Shown here piece after piece: positions 19,294 through 26,673 of a DNA stretch of 64,000 nt. The notes beneath the pieces are model-generated. The model was not told where the DNA came from and searched no databases. It saw only the letters and a program-made list of their open reading frames with translations. A program made the translations under genes and the position numbers. This DNA comes from Tessaracoccus timonensis (lineage in GTDB: Bacteria; Actinomycetota; Actinomycetes; Propionibacteriales; Propionibacteriaceae). The first letter of the stretch is position 1; each line of letters starts with the position of its first letter. The stretch lies in contig NZ_LT996886.1 in the NCBI RefSeq assembly GCF_900343145.1, positions 2,666,001 through 2,730,000 of the forward strand, read 5' to 3'.

Positions 19294-19605
19294 TCAGATC
19301 TCCTGGGTGAATTCGTGGCACGCGCGTGCGACGTCGTCTTCAAACTGGTCGTATGTATCGGCGGTTTCTCGCAGCATGGTGCCCATGACACGATCAGACT
19401 GGGCGATGCCGGAAATCAGTCCCTGCGCGGCAACGTACGTCGCCTGGGCGAGCACATTTCCTACAACGCCTGACACGAGGATTCCGCACATGACCGGCGA
19501 CGGTTGCGAGATGCCGCCTTTGAGTCCGTCGACGCCATCCGCGACGGCGTCGATGCCGTCGGATGCGCTGCGCAGCGCATCCGTGTTCACCTTGAAATCC
19601 GTCAT
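19294..19605 (-). CDS. EspC/WXG100-like small protein, possible ESX substrate
   Basis: A 103-residue helical protein beginning FKVNTDALRSASDGIDAVADGV, the pattern of the EspC-like ESX-secreted family. Near the C-terminus YDQFEDDVARA provides a YxxxE element resembling the type VII YxxxD/E export signal. A canonical WXG is absent. The ATG overlaps the stop of the upstream YbaB-like gene (ATGA), and GGGAGAA lies seven bases upstream, so the three genes are probably made together. It could act as chaperone or secretion partner for the large protein next to it. Confidence 0.6.
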   Translation of the reverse strand: MTDFKVNTDALRSASDGIDAVADGVDGLKGGISQPSPVMCGILVSGVVGNVLAQATYVAAQGLISGIAQSDRVMGTMLRETADTYDQFEDDVARACHEFTQEI

Positions 19606-20474
19606 CGTTGTTCTCCCATCGTGGTGATATTCCTCACGTCGAAATCGGCTACGGAGGTGCCGGCGAGCAGGGAGCGAACCTCCGCGTCGGCCTGTGCTGC
19701 GGCTTCCTCCAGAGTCCGCATCACGTCGGCTGCGAGCTCCTCCGGGTTGCGACTCGTCGCCCCTGTCCGAAACTCGATGCGTAGCACGTTGCCCCACGCT
19801 CCGACTGTGGCACTCAGCTCATCGTTCTGCGCCGTTGCCTGCACCGTGCGAAGTTGCTCGCCCGCCTGCGTGATGCGCTCAGCGGTTGCGGCGATGTCTC
19901 GCCGGATAGCTTCATCCAGGTCTTCGCCCGGCCCGACTTCCGGCAGCGACGGCACTTCGCCTTGGGCGGCTTTTTCGTGCAACGCGGCGAGGGGATCGTC
20001 GGCATCAAAAATCTCGTCGAGGAGTCGGTCGAACTCTGGGTCTGGCGGCAGATCGTCGACGGTAAACGTTCCCTGTCCGACGGGTTCGTCCGGCCCGTCC
20101 ACAACGACGGCATCGGGTCCTCGTTGTTCTGTAATATCCGCGGGCACGGAGTCGAGCACCGCGCTGCGCACGTCAGCGTCGATGACCGACGATGCGGTGG
20201 CGCGATTGGCTCGCTCACTCGCCTCGCGAATGGCCTGCATGGTGAAGTTCGTCAGCGCGGCGATGCCTACCTGGTCAGGTTCCTGAGTAAAGACGATCTT
20301 CCTTACGCTGCCTTCTGGAGCGAGTGTGACTTCCACTGGCCCTTTGCGTGCCCAGCCTTCAGCTTCTTCGAGTGCCGCCCTCTGGGTGTCTGCTGCCCGG
20401 CTCAGTGCTTGCGAGCGGCGCACGAGATCACTGATGACTGCTTCAGCGTCGGCATCGAAGTGTTCGTAAACCAT
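19602..20474 (-). CDS. Double YbaB/EbfC-like protein associated with the ESX-like cassette
   Basis: A 290-residue protein with two YbaB/EbfC-like modules (about 1-85 and 195-285) joined by an acidic, Asp/Pro-rich linker. Each module has a helix followed by a strand pair, for example VEVTLAPEGSVRKIVF in the first and VGAWGNVLRIEF in the second. YbaB-like proteins bind DNA as nucleoid factors. In actinobacterial type VII loci, YbaB-related genes such as espL recur beside substrates, which fits this context. The upstream -10 TAGCGT ends six bases before the ATG, suggesting a leaderless operon mRNA. Confidence 0.65.
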   Translation of the reverse strand: MVYEHFDADAEAVISDLVRRSQALSRAADTQRAALEEAEGWARKGPVEVTLAPEGSVRKIVFTQEPDQVGIAALTNFTMQAIREASERANRATASSVIDADVRSAVLDSVPADITEQRGPDAVVVDGPDEPVGQGTFTVDDLPPDPEFDRLLDEIFDADDPLAALHEKAAQGEVPSLPEVGPGEDLDEAIRRDIAATAERITQAGEQLRTVQATAQNDELSATVGAWGNVLRIEFRTGATSRNPEELAADVMRTLEEAAAQADAEVRSLLAGTSVADFDVRNITTMGEQR

Positions 20475-20480
20475 GCGCCC

Positions 20481-20486
20481 ACGCTA
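20481..20486 (-). promoter_or_regulatory. -10 hexamer of the ESX-like cassette
   Basis: TAGCGT on the minus strand, 6 nt before the ATG at 20474; consistent with leaderless transcription of the three-gene cassette. Confidence 0.5.
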
Positions 20487-20648
20487 ATGCGAGCCTCGGT
20501 TCATTCGGTACGTATTTCGGGCCCTTGCGACGAACATGAGCCCAAGCACTCATTCGCTGTCACAGTGTGCAGCGGCGATCACGGTATGGTGGCGCGTTTC
20601 CCATATTGGGCGCGGGTTATGCTCGAGGTAGAAGAGGAAGGACCAATC

Positions 20649-21125
20649 ATGAAGATTCAAGACAACGGCCCGAAACCCAATGCCTTCGACATCGAGACCG
20701 CAACTCGTGAGAACCGCAACTACCGCACCACCGCATGGACCGGCAAGTACCTCCAGGTGACGCTGATGTCCATCGAGCCAGGCTCCTCCATTGGCCTCGA
20801 AGTGCACCCCGAAACCGACCAGTTCCTCCGCCTCGACGCAGGCCAGGGACGCTGCGTGATGGGGCCGAGCGAAGACCAGCTCGATTTCCAGCAGGACGTC
20901 AGCGATGGCTGGGCGATTCAGGTGCCAGCTGGTGTGTGGCACGACGTGATCAACACCGGCGATGAGCCCATGCAGGTGTACGCCGTCTACGCGCCTTCGC
21001 ACCACGCGCAGGGCATCGTGCAGGAGACTGCGGAGCAGGCTGAGCAGGACGAAGAGTCTGGCAAGGACGTGCCCCCGGAGTGGACAGTCCAGCCCGGCCA
21101 CCAGGTTGCCGACGGCCACGCCTGA
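20649..21125 (+). CDS. Single-domain cupin protein
   Basis: A 158-residue small beta-barrel protein. Cupin motif 1 is GSSIGLEVHPETDQFLRLDAG, with His and Glu metal ligands at the expected places; motif 2 is IQVPAGVWHDVINTG. The 30-residue C-terminal tail is acidic and polar. Such cupins bind a metal and are enzymes or sugar/organic-acid binders; the substrate is unknown. GGAAGGA precedes the ATG, which rules out the longer upstream frame. A small palindrome, CCCATATTGGG (20600-20610), lies upstream as a possible operator. Confidence 0.85.
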   Translation: MKIQDNGPKPNAFDIETATRENRNYRTTAWTGKYLQVTLMSIEPGSSIGLEVHPETDQFLRLDAGQGRCVMGPSEDQLDFQQDVSDGWAIQVPAGVWHDVINTGDEPMQVYAVYAPSHHAQGIVQETAEQAEQDEESGKDVPPEWTVQPGHQVADGHA

Positions 21126-21152
21126 GCCATTGCGATGAGCCGAGCGTCGGCG

Positions 21153-22802
21153 TCAGCCCTCAGCGTTCGAGGTGACTGATGCCGATGCCCGGCGCAGGCG
21201 AAGCGCGCCGATGAACCCCATCACCAGGAACACCGTGGCAATCAGCAGCGCCCAGCGCGTCGCCGTCGAGAACCCAACGGTCAAGGCATCCACGGCCGTC
21301 GCGGTCTGATCACCAAGGTCGCTGTGACTGCCCTGCGCCCGAAGCTGCGGGATGACCGTGCCTGCGGTTTGCCTCGTAGCCTCGGCTATGGAATCCGCGT
21401 TGGAGCCCGTAACCCCGGCATCCGCAAGCGAAGCCGGCAGCGTCAACGCCAAGGCGACCGACAGTGCAGCACCAGCGAAGGCCGTTCCCAGGGCTGACCC
21501 AACCTGTCGTACGGTGCTCTGTGTGGCCGACGCCTGTCCTGAAAGCTCAACCGGAACATCTTGCAACAGTGTGCCCGTGAGCTGCGCTGAGGCAAGCCCC
21601 AGTCCAAGGCCGTAGACCACCAGCGCGGCGGCCACCAGCCAGCCAGAAACTGCAGGTCCGAGGAGCACAGCGAGCACCGTGGCTCCCGCCACTTCTAAGC
21701 CGAGTCCGATGAGCACCGTGCCGGGAGCACCTACGTTCGCTGCGAGATGTCGGGCAGCGGCGCCAGAGAGAAACGCTCCCACTGCCATGGCAGCCAACAC
21801 CAACCCGGCGCTGATGGCGCTGAGTCCCAAAGCGTTGATGAGGTAGAGGGGAAGCACGAAGATGATGGCGAACTCCCCGATAGCAACCATCGCTGCGACG
21901 ATATTGCCCCACGAAAACGTCGAGAACGAGAAGAGACCGAGGTCAAGCAGTGCCGAGCGCTGCACCCGCTCGCGGTGACGCTCCCAAACAACGAATAACA
22001 CCAGTGCGACGAGCGCAACCGCCAGCACCACAGGGATCACCGACACCGGCGCATTTTGCGACCACGTCCAACCGAATACCTGGAACTCTCCCTTCGGCCT
22101 CCACCAGCCGAGTTCGGGACCTTCGATCACCGCGAAGACGAGTCCACCGAAAGCGATGGCGCTGAGCTGGGCGCCATCGACATCGATTCCCGGGCGCCGC
22201 TGCTCCCCGCGCGTTTCGGGAACAGTGAACACCGCGGCAACGAAGATCAGTACGCCGATAGGCACATTCACCAGGAAGATCCAGTGCCAGGATGCCCACT
22301 GTGTGAGCGCACCTCCCGCTAGCGGGCCGACAGCGGCCGCTCCCGAGATCACGGCTCCCCACACACCGAACGCCGCCGCACGGTACTTTCCACGGAAGGT
22401 GGCGTTCACCGTGGACAGCGTGGAAGGCATGATGCATGCCGCACCCGCTGCTTGCACCGCCCTCGCGCCAATCAGCATTCCTGCCGTCGACGCGATCGCC
22501 GCAAGCACGCTGCCACCGATGAAGATGACGAGCCCACAAAGGAAGAGACGCTTGCGCCCGACTCTGTCCGCCAAGTTGCCGGTAGACAGCAGCAGCGCAG
22601 CCAAGAGCACTGCGTAGAGGCTATTCACCCACTGCGCATCGGTGAGGTTGAGGTGCAGATCACCGATGATGGCCGGCAACCCGACCCCGACGATGGTGCC
22701 GTCGAGCACGATGAGGCCAAGCCCGACTGACAGCACAGCGAGACCAGCCCAATCCCGTCGGCTCGGGACTTCTTCCGCAGCGGTGGGCGCGGCGTCGGTC
22801 AT
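21153..22802 (-). CDS. DHA2-family MFS multidrug efflux transporter
   Basis: A 549-residue major facilitator with about 14 predicted membrane helices, as in EmrB/QacA drug:H+ antiporters. Motif A appears as GNLADRVGRKRLFLCGL after TM2. LDGTIVGVGLPAI in TM1 is close to the DHA2 motif D1 (LDxTIVNVALP). The C-terminal extracytoplasmic region rich in Ala/Thr (about 460-510) is common in this family. The start ATG overlaps the stop of the upstream DUF2871 gene (TGATG); a GTG one codon earlier is possible. The substrate is unknown; drug or dye export is inferred from the family. Confidence 0.9.
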   Translation of the reverse strand: MTDAAPTAAEEVPSRRDWAGLAVLSVGLGLIVLDGTIVGVGLPAIIGDLHLNLTDAQWVNSLYAVLLAALLLSTGNLADRVGRKRLFLCGLVIFIGGSVLAAIASTAGMLIGARAVQAAGAACIMPSTLSTVNATFRGKYRAAAFGVWGAVISGAAAVGPLAGGALTQWASWHWIFLVNVPIGVLIFVAAVFTVPETRGEQRRPGIDVDGAQLSAIAFGGLVFAVIEGPELGWWRPKGEFQVFGWTWSQNAPVSVIPVVLAVALVALVLFVVWERHRERVQRSALLDLGLFSFSTFSWGNIVAAMVAIGEFAIIFVLPLYLINALGLSAISAGLVLAAMAVGAFLSGAAARHLAANVGAPGTVLIGLGLEVAGATVLAVLLGPAVSGWLVAAALVVYGLGLGLASAQLTGTLLQDVPVELSGQASATQSTVRQVGSALGTAFAGAALSVALALTLPASLADAGVTGSNADSIAEATRQTAGTVIPQLRAQGSHSDLGDQTATAVDALTVGFSTATRWALLIATVFLVMGFIGALRLRRASASVTSNAEG

Positions 22803-23245
22803 CACGCGGCCATGTGTTCAGGCTGCGCGGTGCCGTTTCCGGGCAGCGCACGGCTGAGGGCAATCATGAGGACGATAAGCCCTGCGGTGATCGCAATGTG
22901 CCCCAGGCCGGCGATCCCGGAGATCATCGCGTTCGATTCCTTGCCGAGTACGGTGAGGGAGCCGTGCCAGATCATCATTGAGGCGGTTATCACAACGCCA
23001 GCGTTGTAGAGCCAGAAGAACCATGAAAACAGTTTCGGGCTCCGCGAGATGCTGAACACCTTCTCCAACGCAAGCACGATGAGCGACGTCATGAAACCGA
23101 GCGCCAGCAGGTGCGTGTGGGCGACTCCGAGTTGCGTGAACTGCCCCTCCGGAAAGTCGTTCATCTTGGTGAATTCACGATAGAAGAGACCTGCGAGAAG
23201 ACCAGCCGCCAGATAGCAACACGATGCGGTGAACAGTCGTTTCAT
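22802..23245 (-). CDS. DUF2871-family small membrane protein
   Basis: A 147-residue integral membrane protein with four hydrophobic helices. The start MKRLFTASCCYLAAGLLAGL, the FYREFTKMNDF loop and the TQLGVAHTHLLALGF segment with paired His residues are the DUF2871 pattern. The family is found in Firmicutes and actinobacteria and has no assigned function; the histidines resemble heme or metal ligands of oxidase-like folds. AAAGGA precedes the ATG by about ten bases. It is translationally coupled to the efflux gene, so it may be a partner or a stress-response co-product. Confidence 0.8.
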   Translation of the reverse strand: MKRLFTASCCYLAAGLLAGLFYREFTKMNDFPEGQFTQLGVAHTHLLALGFMTSLIVLALEKVFSISRSPKLFSWFFWLYNAGVVITASMMIWHGSLTVLGKESNAMISGIAGLGHIAITAGLIVLMIALSRALPGNGTAQPEHMAA

Positions 23246-23389
23246 GGCCGAGATGTCCTTTCCAAGACTGCGTCGTTGAAGTGGTTGAGCGGCATGCGCA
23301 GCTCACTGCCCATGCTAGGCCAACTTGCTCGTGACTATGCGCTTCACATCTGGCGTTCCCTTCTCGCCAGGGGATGCTGCGGTACCTGG

Positions 23390-23395
23390 TAGCCT
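23390..23395 (+). promoter_or_regulatory. -10 hexamer upstream of the ABC-F leader ORF
   Basis: TAGCCT ends exactly 7 nt before the ATG of a three-codon ORF, which predicts a leaderless transcript beginning at that ATG. No good -35 is visible. Confidence 0.5.
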
Positions 23396-23402
23396 GAATC
23401 TC

Positions 23403-23414
23403 ATGTTGCTGTGA
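23403..23414 (+). CDS. Putative three-codon leader peptide (Met-Leu-Leu)
   Basis: ATG TTG CTG TGA, 40 bp before the ABC-F gene. Its ATG sits 7 nt behind a -10 hexamer, as at many leaderless starts in this window. Its stop overlaps the 5' arm of a hairpin whose 3' arm covers the ABC-F ribosome site. The size and placement fit a ribosome-stalling leader; translation is not proven. Confidence 0.45.
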   Translation: MLL

Positions 23415-23451
23415 AACCTGTCGTTATTGCCCACCCAACGTACGAGGTTTC
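23413..23451 (+). promoter_or_regulatory. Possible attenuator hairpin masking the ABC-F ribosome site
   Basis: Inverted repeat GAAACCT (23413-23419) / AGGTTTC (23445-23451), loop 25 nt. The 3' arm contains the AGG of the only Shine-Dalgarno-like sequence before the ATG at 23455. A ribosome held on the leader ORF would cover the 5' arm and free the site. Confidence 0.45.
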
Positions 23452-23454
23452 CGC

Positions 23455-25152
23455 ATGCCCACTACTTCCACCGCCCCTTTGCAACCCGGAGCGCATCTGC
23501 GCCTGGACGGACTCTCTAAGTCGTACCCGGACCGACGGGTGCTCACCGACATCAATCTGAGCGTCAGCCAAGGCGAGCGTATAGCCCTCATCGGCGAAAA
23601 CGGCGCGGGCAAATCCACATTGCTCCGCATCGTTGCTGGAGTCGAACAGCCCGATAGCGGTTCCCGGGAGGTTCCCGGACGCATCGGCCTATTGTGGCAG
23701 GAACCTCCCTTCACGCTGACAGACACCGTCGACGACGTGATCGCGCAAGCACTGTCTGCACCCAGAGCCATCCTGAAGGAGTTCGACGCCGCCACTGCTG
23801 CTTTGGAGGGCGACGAGGCTTCCGCTGCGGAACGCTACGACCACGCGTTGGAGATGGCCACCCGACACGACGTGTGGAACCTAGAACACCGAGCCCAGAT
23901 CGTGCTCGACGGTGTCGGCCTGTCGGGGCTGAGCGGCAGCCGTCGTGCGGGCGAGCTATCCGGCGGGCAACGTGCTCGACTGCAGCTCGTCTGGCTGCTG
24001 CTGAGCCGACCAGACACGCTCCTACTCGACGAGCCCACCAATCATCTCGACGACGCTGGCATCGATTTCCTCACCCAATCGCTGCTCGACTGGCCCGGGC
24101 CCGTGCTGTTCGCCAGCCACGATCGCGCGTTCATGGACGCCACCGCCAACGGCATCGTGGACCTCGACCCGGCACCCCAGCCTCATTCCCTGGTGAGCGA
24201 GGTTGCCGTCGACGGCCCAACCACTGGCATCGGCGTTACGCGATACACGGGTACGTTCAGCGAGTACCTCCTTGCCAGAGCATCGCAACGTGAACGCTGG
24301 CAGCAGCAATACGATGCCGAACAGACTGAACTCAAGACTCTAGCCCGGGCAGCCCGCGACAGTCACACCGTCGGTCACGAAGGCGCACCTCCCCGAAGCG
24401 AGGTCAGAATGGCGAAAAAGTTCTACGCCGATCGAAACGCGAAGGTGGTTGCTCGACGGGTGAACGACTTCACGCGTCGGTTCGAAGAGCTCAGGAGAGA
24501 GCAAATCCGAAGGCCACCACGCGAACTCGAGTTCCAGGGCCTCGATGTGAGCCGGTGCGGCACGCGCAGTGCCCCGCCCGTACTCGTGGCTCTCTCGCGG
24601 GCCGGGGTCACTCATCGGCTCTCCCCTACCTCGCTCACCATCGGCAGGCAGGACCGCTGGCTCGTCACAGGGCCCAACGGCGCAGGAAAGTCCACCCTGC
24701 TTGCGCTCCTCACAGAAACGCTACAACCAGATACCGGCACCATATCCAGATCCCGCTCTGCAACCGTCGGGATATTGCCCCAGGAGGTGGCGCTCAACCC
24801 TGCACCCACAGTGGAACAGCTCTACGTCAACACGCTCGGAGTCGAACTGGCTGAGGAAGTTCCACTCACCAGCTTTGGACTCGTAGCACCCCGAGACTTG
24901 TCACGCACAGTCGGGCATCTGAGCACCGGGCAACAACGCCGCCTGGCGCTGGCCATGGTGCTGGCCAGCGCACCTGATCTATTGATTCTCGACGAACCCA
25001 CCAACCACTTCTCTCTGACGTTGACCACCGCGATCGAGGAACAGCTGCCCCACTACCCTGGCGCCGTCGTCGTGGCAAGCCACGACCGGTGGCTGCGACG
25101 ATCCTGGACCGGTGAGCGGCTCGAGCTGGCTCCTACAAATTTATGCCTCTAG
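23455..25152 (+). CDS. ABC-F ATPase, possible ribosome-protection factor
   Basis: A 565-residue protein with two ABC domains and no membrane helices. Domain 1: Walker A GENGAGKS (about residue 48), signature ELSGGQRARL, Walker B LLLDEPTNHLD. Domain 2: Walker A GPNGAGKS (about 408), signature HLSTGQQRRL, Walker B LLILDEPTNH. The linker (about 265-360) is charged and helical. ABC-F proteins act on the ribosome; some expel macrolides, lincosamides or pleuromutilins, others are housekeeping factors. The leader ORF and hairpin upstream favour an inducible antibiotic-response type, which is inference. Confidence 0.88.
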   Translation: MPTTSTAPLQPGAHLRLDGLSKSYPDRRVLTDINLSVSQGERIALIGENGAGKSTLLRIVAGVEQPDSGSREVPGRIGLLWQEPPFTLTDTVDDVIAQALSAPRAILKEFDAATAALEGDEASAAERYDHALEMATRHDVWNLEHRAQIVLDGVGLSGLSGSRRAGELSGGQRARLQLVWLLLSRPDTLLLDEPTNHLDDAGIDFLTQSLLDWPGPVLFASHDRAFMDATANGIVDLDPAPQPHSLVSEVAVDGPTTGIGVTRYTGTFSEYLLARASQRERWQQQYDAEQTELKTLARAARDSHTVGHEGAPPRSEVRMAKKFYADRNAKVVARRVNDFTRRFEELRREQIRRPPRELEFQGLDVSRCGTRSAPPVLVALSRAGVTHRLSPTSLTIGRQDRWLVTGPNGAGKSTLLALLTETLQPDTGTISRSRSATVGILPQEVALNPAPTVEQLYVNTLGVELAEEVPLTSFGLVAPRDLSRTVGHLSTGQQRRLALAMVLASAPDLLILDEPTNHFSLTLTTAIEEQLPHYPGAVVVASHDRWLRRSWTGERLELAPTNLCL

Positions 25153-25165
25153 GAACAGTGCAGGT

Positions 25166-25908
25166 CTATCCACGGTGCTTCGTGCGTCGACGCGCGGGCG
25201 TCACCGCAGTAGAACTTAAGAACGACGGAGTTTGCCAGACCTGAGAGAAAGTCTCAAGGCACTGGATGGCTCGAGTGCGGTTCACCGGAGCCATCAGCGA
25301 CCATGCCTCGGCCGTATCCATCAGGCATTGCACGACATAACTCAGATTTGATCGCATCGACTTGCTCGGTTGCGGTTCGAGCCCGGTCGGGCCACCACAT
25401 GCCAACAGCGCTACTGCATCCTGCAAGTGTCTTACTCGATTCACGCTAGGAACCTGATGGGCTGCTCCTTTCAATGAGACCGCTGAGGGCAGATCGGGAA
25501 GATGAATTTTCACACCGTTGTTGAGTTCATACTCGATCGTTCGTTTCAAGGCAGAACCAGATCCCGAACTCTTACGATGTCCCTGCCCATGTATCGAGAT
25601 CTCCTTGATTGCCGATCAGAAACCATGAGATCAACGATCTCGATGCCGCGAGCAAAGCGATGAAATGGCGCGTCCACATCGATCGGCTCATGCGGAACGA
25701 ACCCTACATTGATGAGCGCCTGCGCATGCATGGCATAGGACCCTGTGTGGAGTTTCACAACAATGTCTGTGTCATCCGTGGGACGTAGATGAGTGATTCC
25801 AGCCATCTGCGCATGACAGTGCACCATGAGACCCCCTACCAGGATCCAGGTGTCGGGATCCACAATGGCAGCGACCTCTGCCAGTAGGGATAACGGATCA
25901 GAGCGCAC
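25166..25908 (-). pseudogene. Frameshifted AbiEii-type nucleotidyltransferase
   Basis: The 5' frame (stop at 25546) encodes a minimal nucleotidyltransferase core: ILVGGLMVH (GG motif), RPTDDTDIVVKL (the D-x-D metal site) and IEIVDLMVSD. The family C-terminus continues in another frame to 25166: KSSGSGSALKRTIEYELNN, then LPSAVSLKGAAH. The frame change falls at about 25560-25615 and fits loss of one base. I saw no XXXYYYZ slippery site there, so a broken gene or a sequencing error is likelier than programmed frameshifting. The start is a GTG at 25908, with GAGGAG seven bases upstream, overlapping the HTH gene by 11 bp. Related enzymes are toxins of AbiE-type toxin-antitoxin systems. Two counted 60-bp lines are 50 and 53% GC, against 65% in nrdJ. 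Confidence 0.72.
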
Positions 25909-26524
25909 GCGCCAGCTCCTCAATGTTCCGAGCAGCAGCTGCAGACTCTCGAGCATCACCGAGGACATAGACATCGATGAGTTGCCGAGCCCAACGGTCG
26001 TCCCGTTGTCGTTCGATAACGACGAGGTCCCCACCCGGATCGGCAATCACAGGTTGAGTAGATTCGAACTGATCGAGTGAATCAACTTGGGCGAAATGCA
26101 TCCACGAAGCTCCTGGAATAATGCCCAGCTCGGTGAGATCCATCACGCTCGGCCCAATGCGCGAGACATCTACTTGGCCAAGCATCCTGTACCTGGCCCA
26201 AGTACCTGGCCAAGACGAGGACGCGATCTGGTGCGCAGACATTTCGCGCAAGGCCGACCGGAGTCTGGACCGTTCAGATGGCGAGATCGATACATCTCGC
26301 TCATTCGAGAGCATGCTGATGGCCGCGTCGCGTATCCTGGGTGACCATTTCCGCCCTCGGAACGTTGTCCGAACCCAAGCTTGCACAGCAAGATCGTCCG
26401 TTGATACCTGCCGTCCAATGAGTCGAGCCATGCCAAGGTGACCACTCTTCAATGCCCGTTGCACAGTTCGAGGTGCTACTCCGGCAATCTGTGCGGCACC
26501 CGCCACCGTCATCTCCATACACAT
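25898..26524 (-). CDS. Helix-turn-helix protein, probable partner of the nucleotidyltransferase
   Basis: A 208-residue protein with an N-terminal excisionase/MerR-like helix-turn-helix (VAGAAQIAGVAPRTVQRALKSG). A variable, basic C-terminal region follows that I do not recognise. It directly precedes a nucleotidyltransferase gene, as HTH antitoxins do in AbiE-like systems. GC content is lower than in neighbours, so lateral acquisition is likely. Three in-frame ATGs start it (26524, 26518, 26512), none with a good ribosome site. A TTGACA lies about 30 bp upstream and may be its -35 box. Confidence 0.6.
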   Translation of the reverse strand: MCMEMTVAGAAQIAGVAPRTVQRALKSGHLGMARLIGRQVSTDDLAVQAWVRTTFRGRKWSPRIRDAAISMLSNERDVSISPSERSRLRSALREMSAHQIASSSWPGTWARYRMLGQVDVSRIGPSVMDLTELGIIPGASWMHFAQVDSLDQFESTQPVIADPGGDLVVIERQRDDRWARQLIDVYVLGDARESAAAARNIEELARAL

Positions 26525-26622
26525 AACGTCGCATGAACGACATATTGTGTCAACCTAAGGTTCTCCCCAAGCTCGGCTCTAGGCCGCCATGTCAGCTGAA
26601 CTCCCTGCCAGCCCAATGCGAA

Positions 26623-26665
26623 GAGACGTGTGGCGCAGGGAACTATGCGCTGCGCCACACGTCTC
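26623..26665 (-). terminator. Strong intrinsic terminator of nrdR-nrdJ
   Basis: Perfect 16-bp stem (26623-26638 with 26650-26665) and an 11-nt loop, starting 8 bp past the nrdJ stop. It also separates the operon from the HTH/nucleotidyltransferase pair. Confidence 0.9.
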
Positions 26666-26673
26666 GCATCGAC

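Noticed and set aside
19854-20648. N-terminal extension of the cupin frame
   Set aside because: It is antisense to the YbaB-like gene; the ribosome site and cupin homology begin at 20649.
25546-25615. Programmed -1 frameshift in the nucleotidyltransferase gene
   Set aside because: No XXXYYYZ slippery heptamer or clear downstream structure is visible; a lost base is simpler.
26087-26344. Small plus-strand frame in the low-GC pair
   Set aside because: Antisense to the HTH gene with no start signals.
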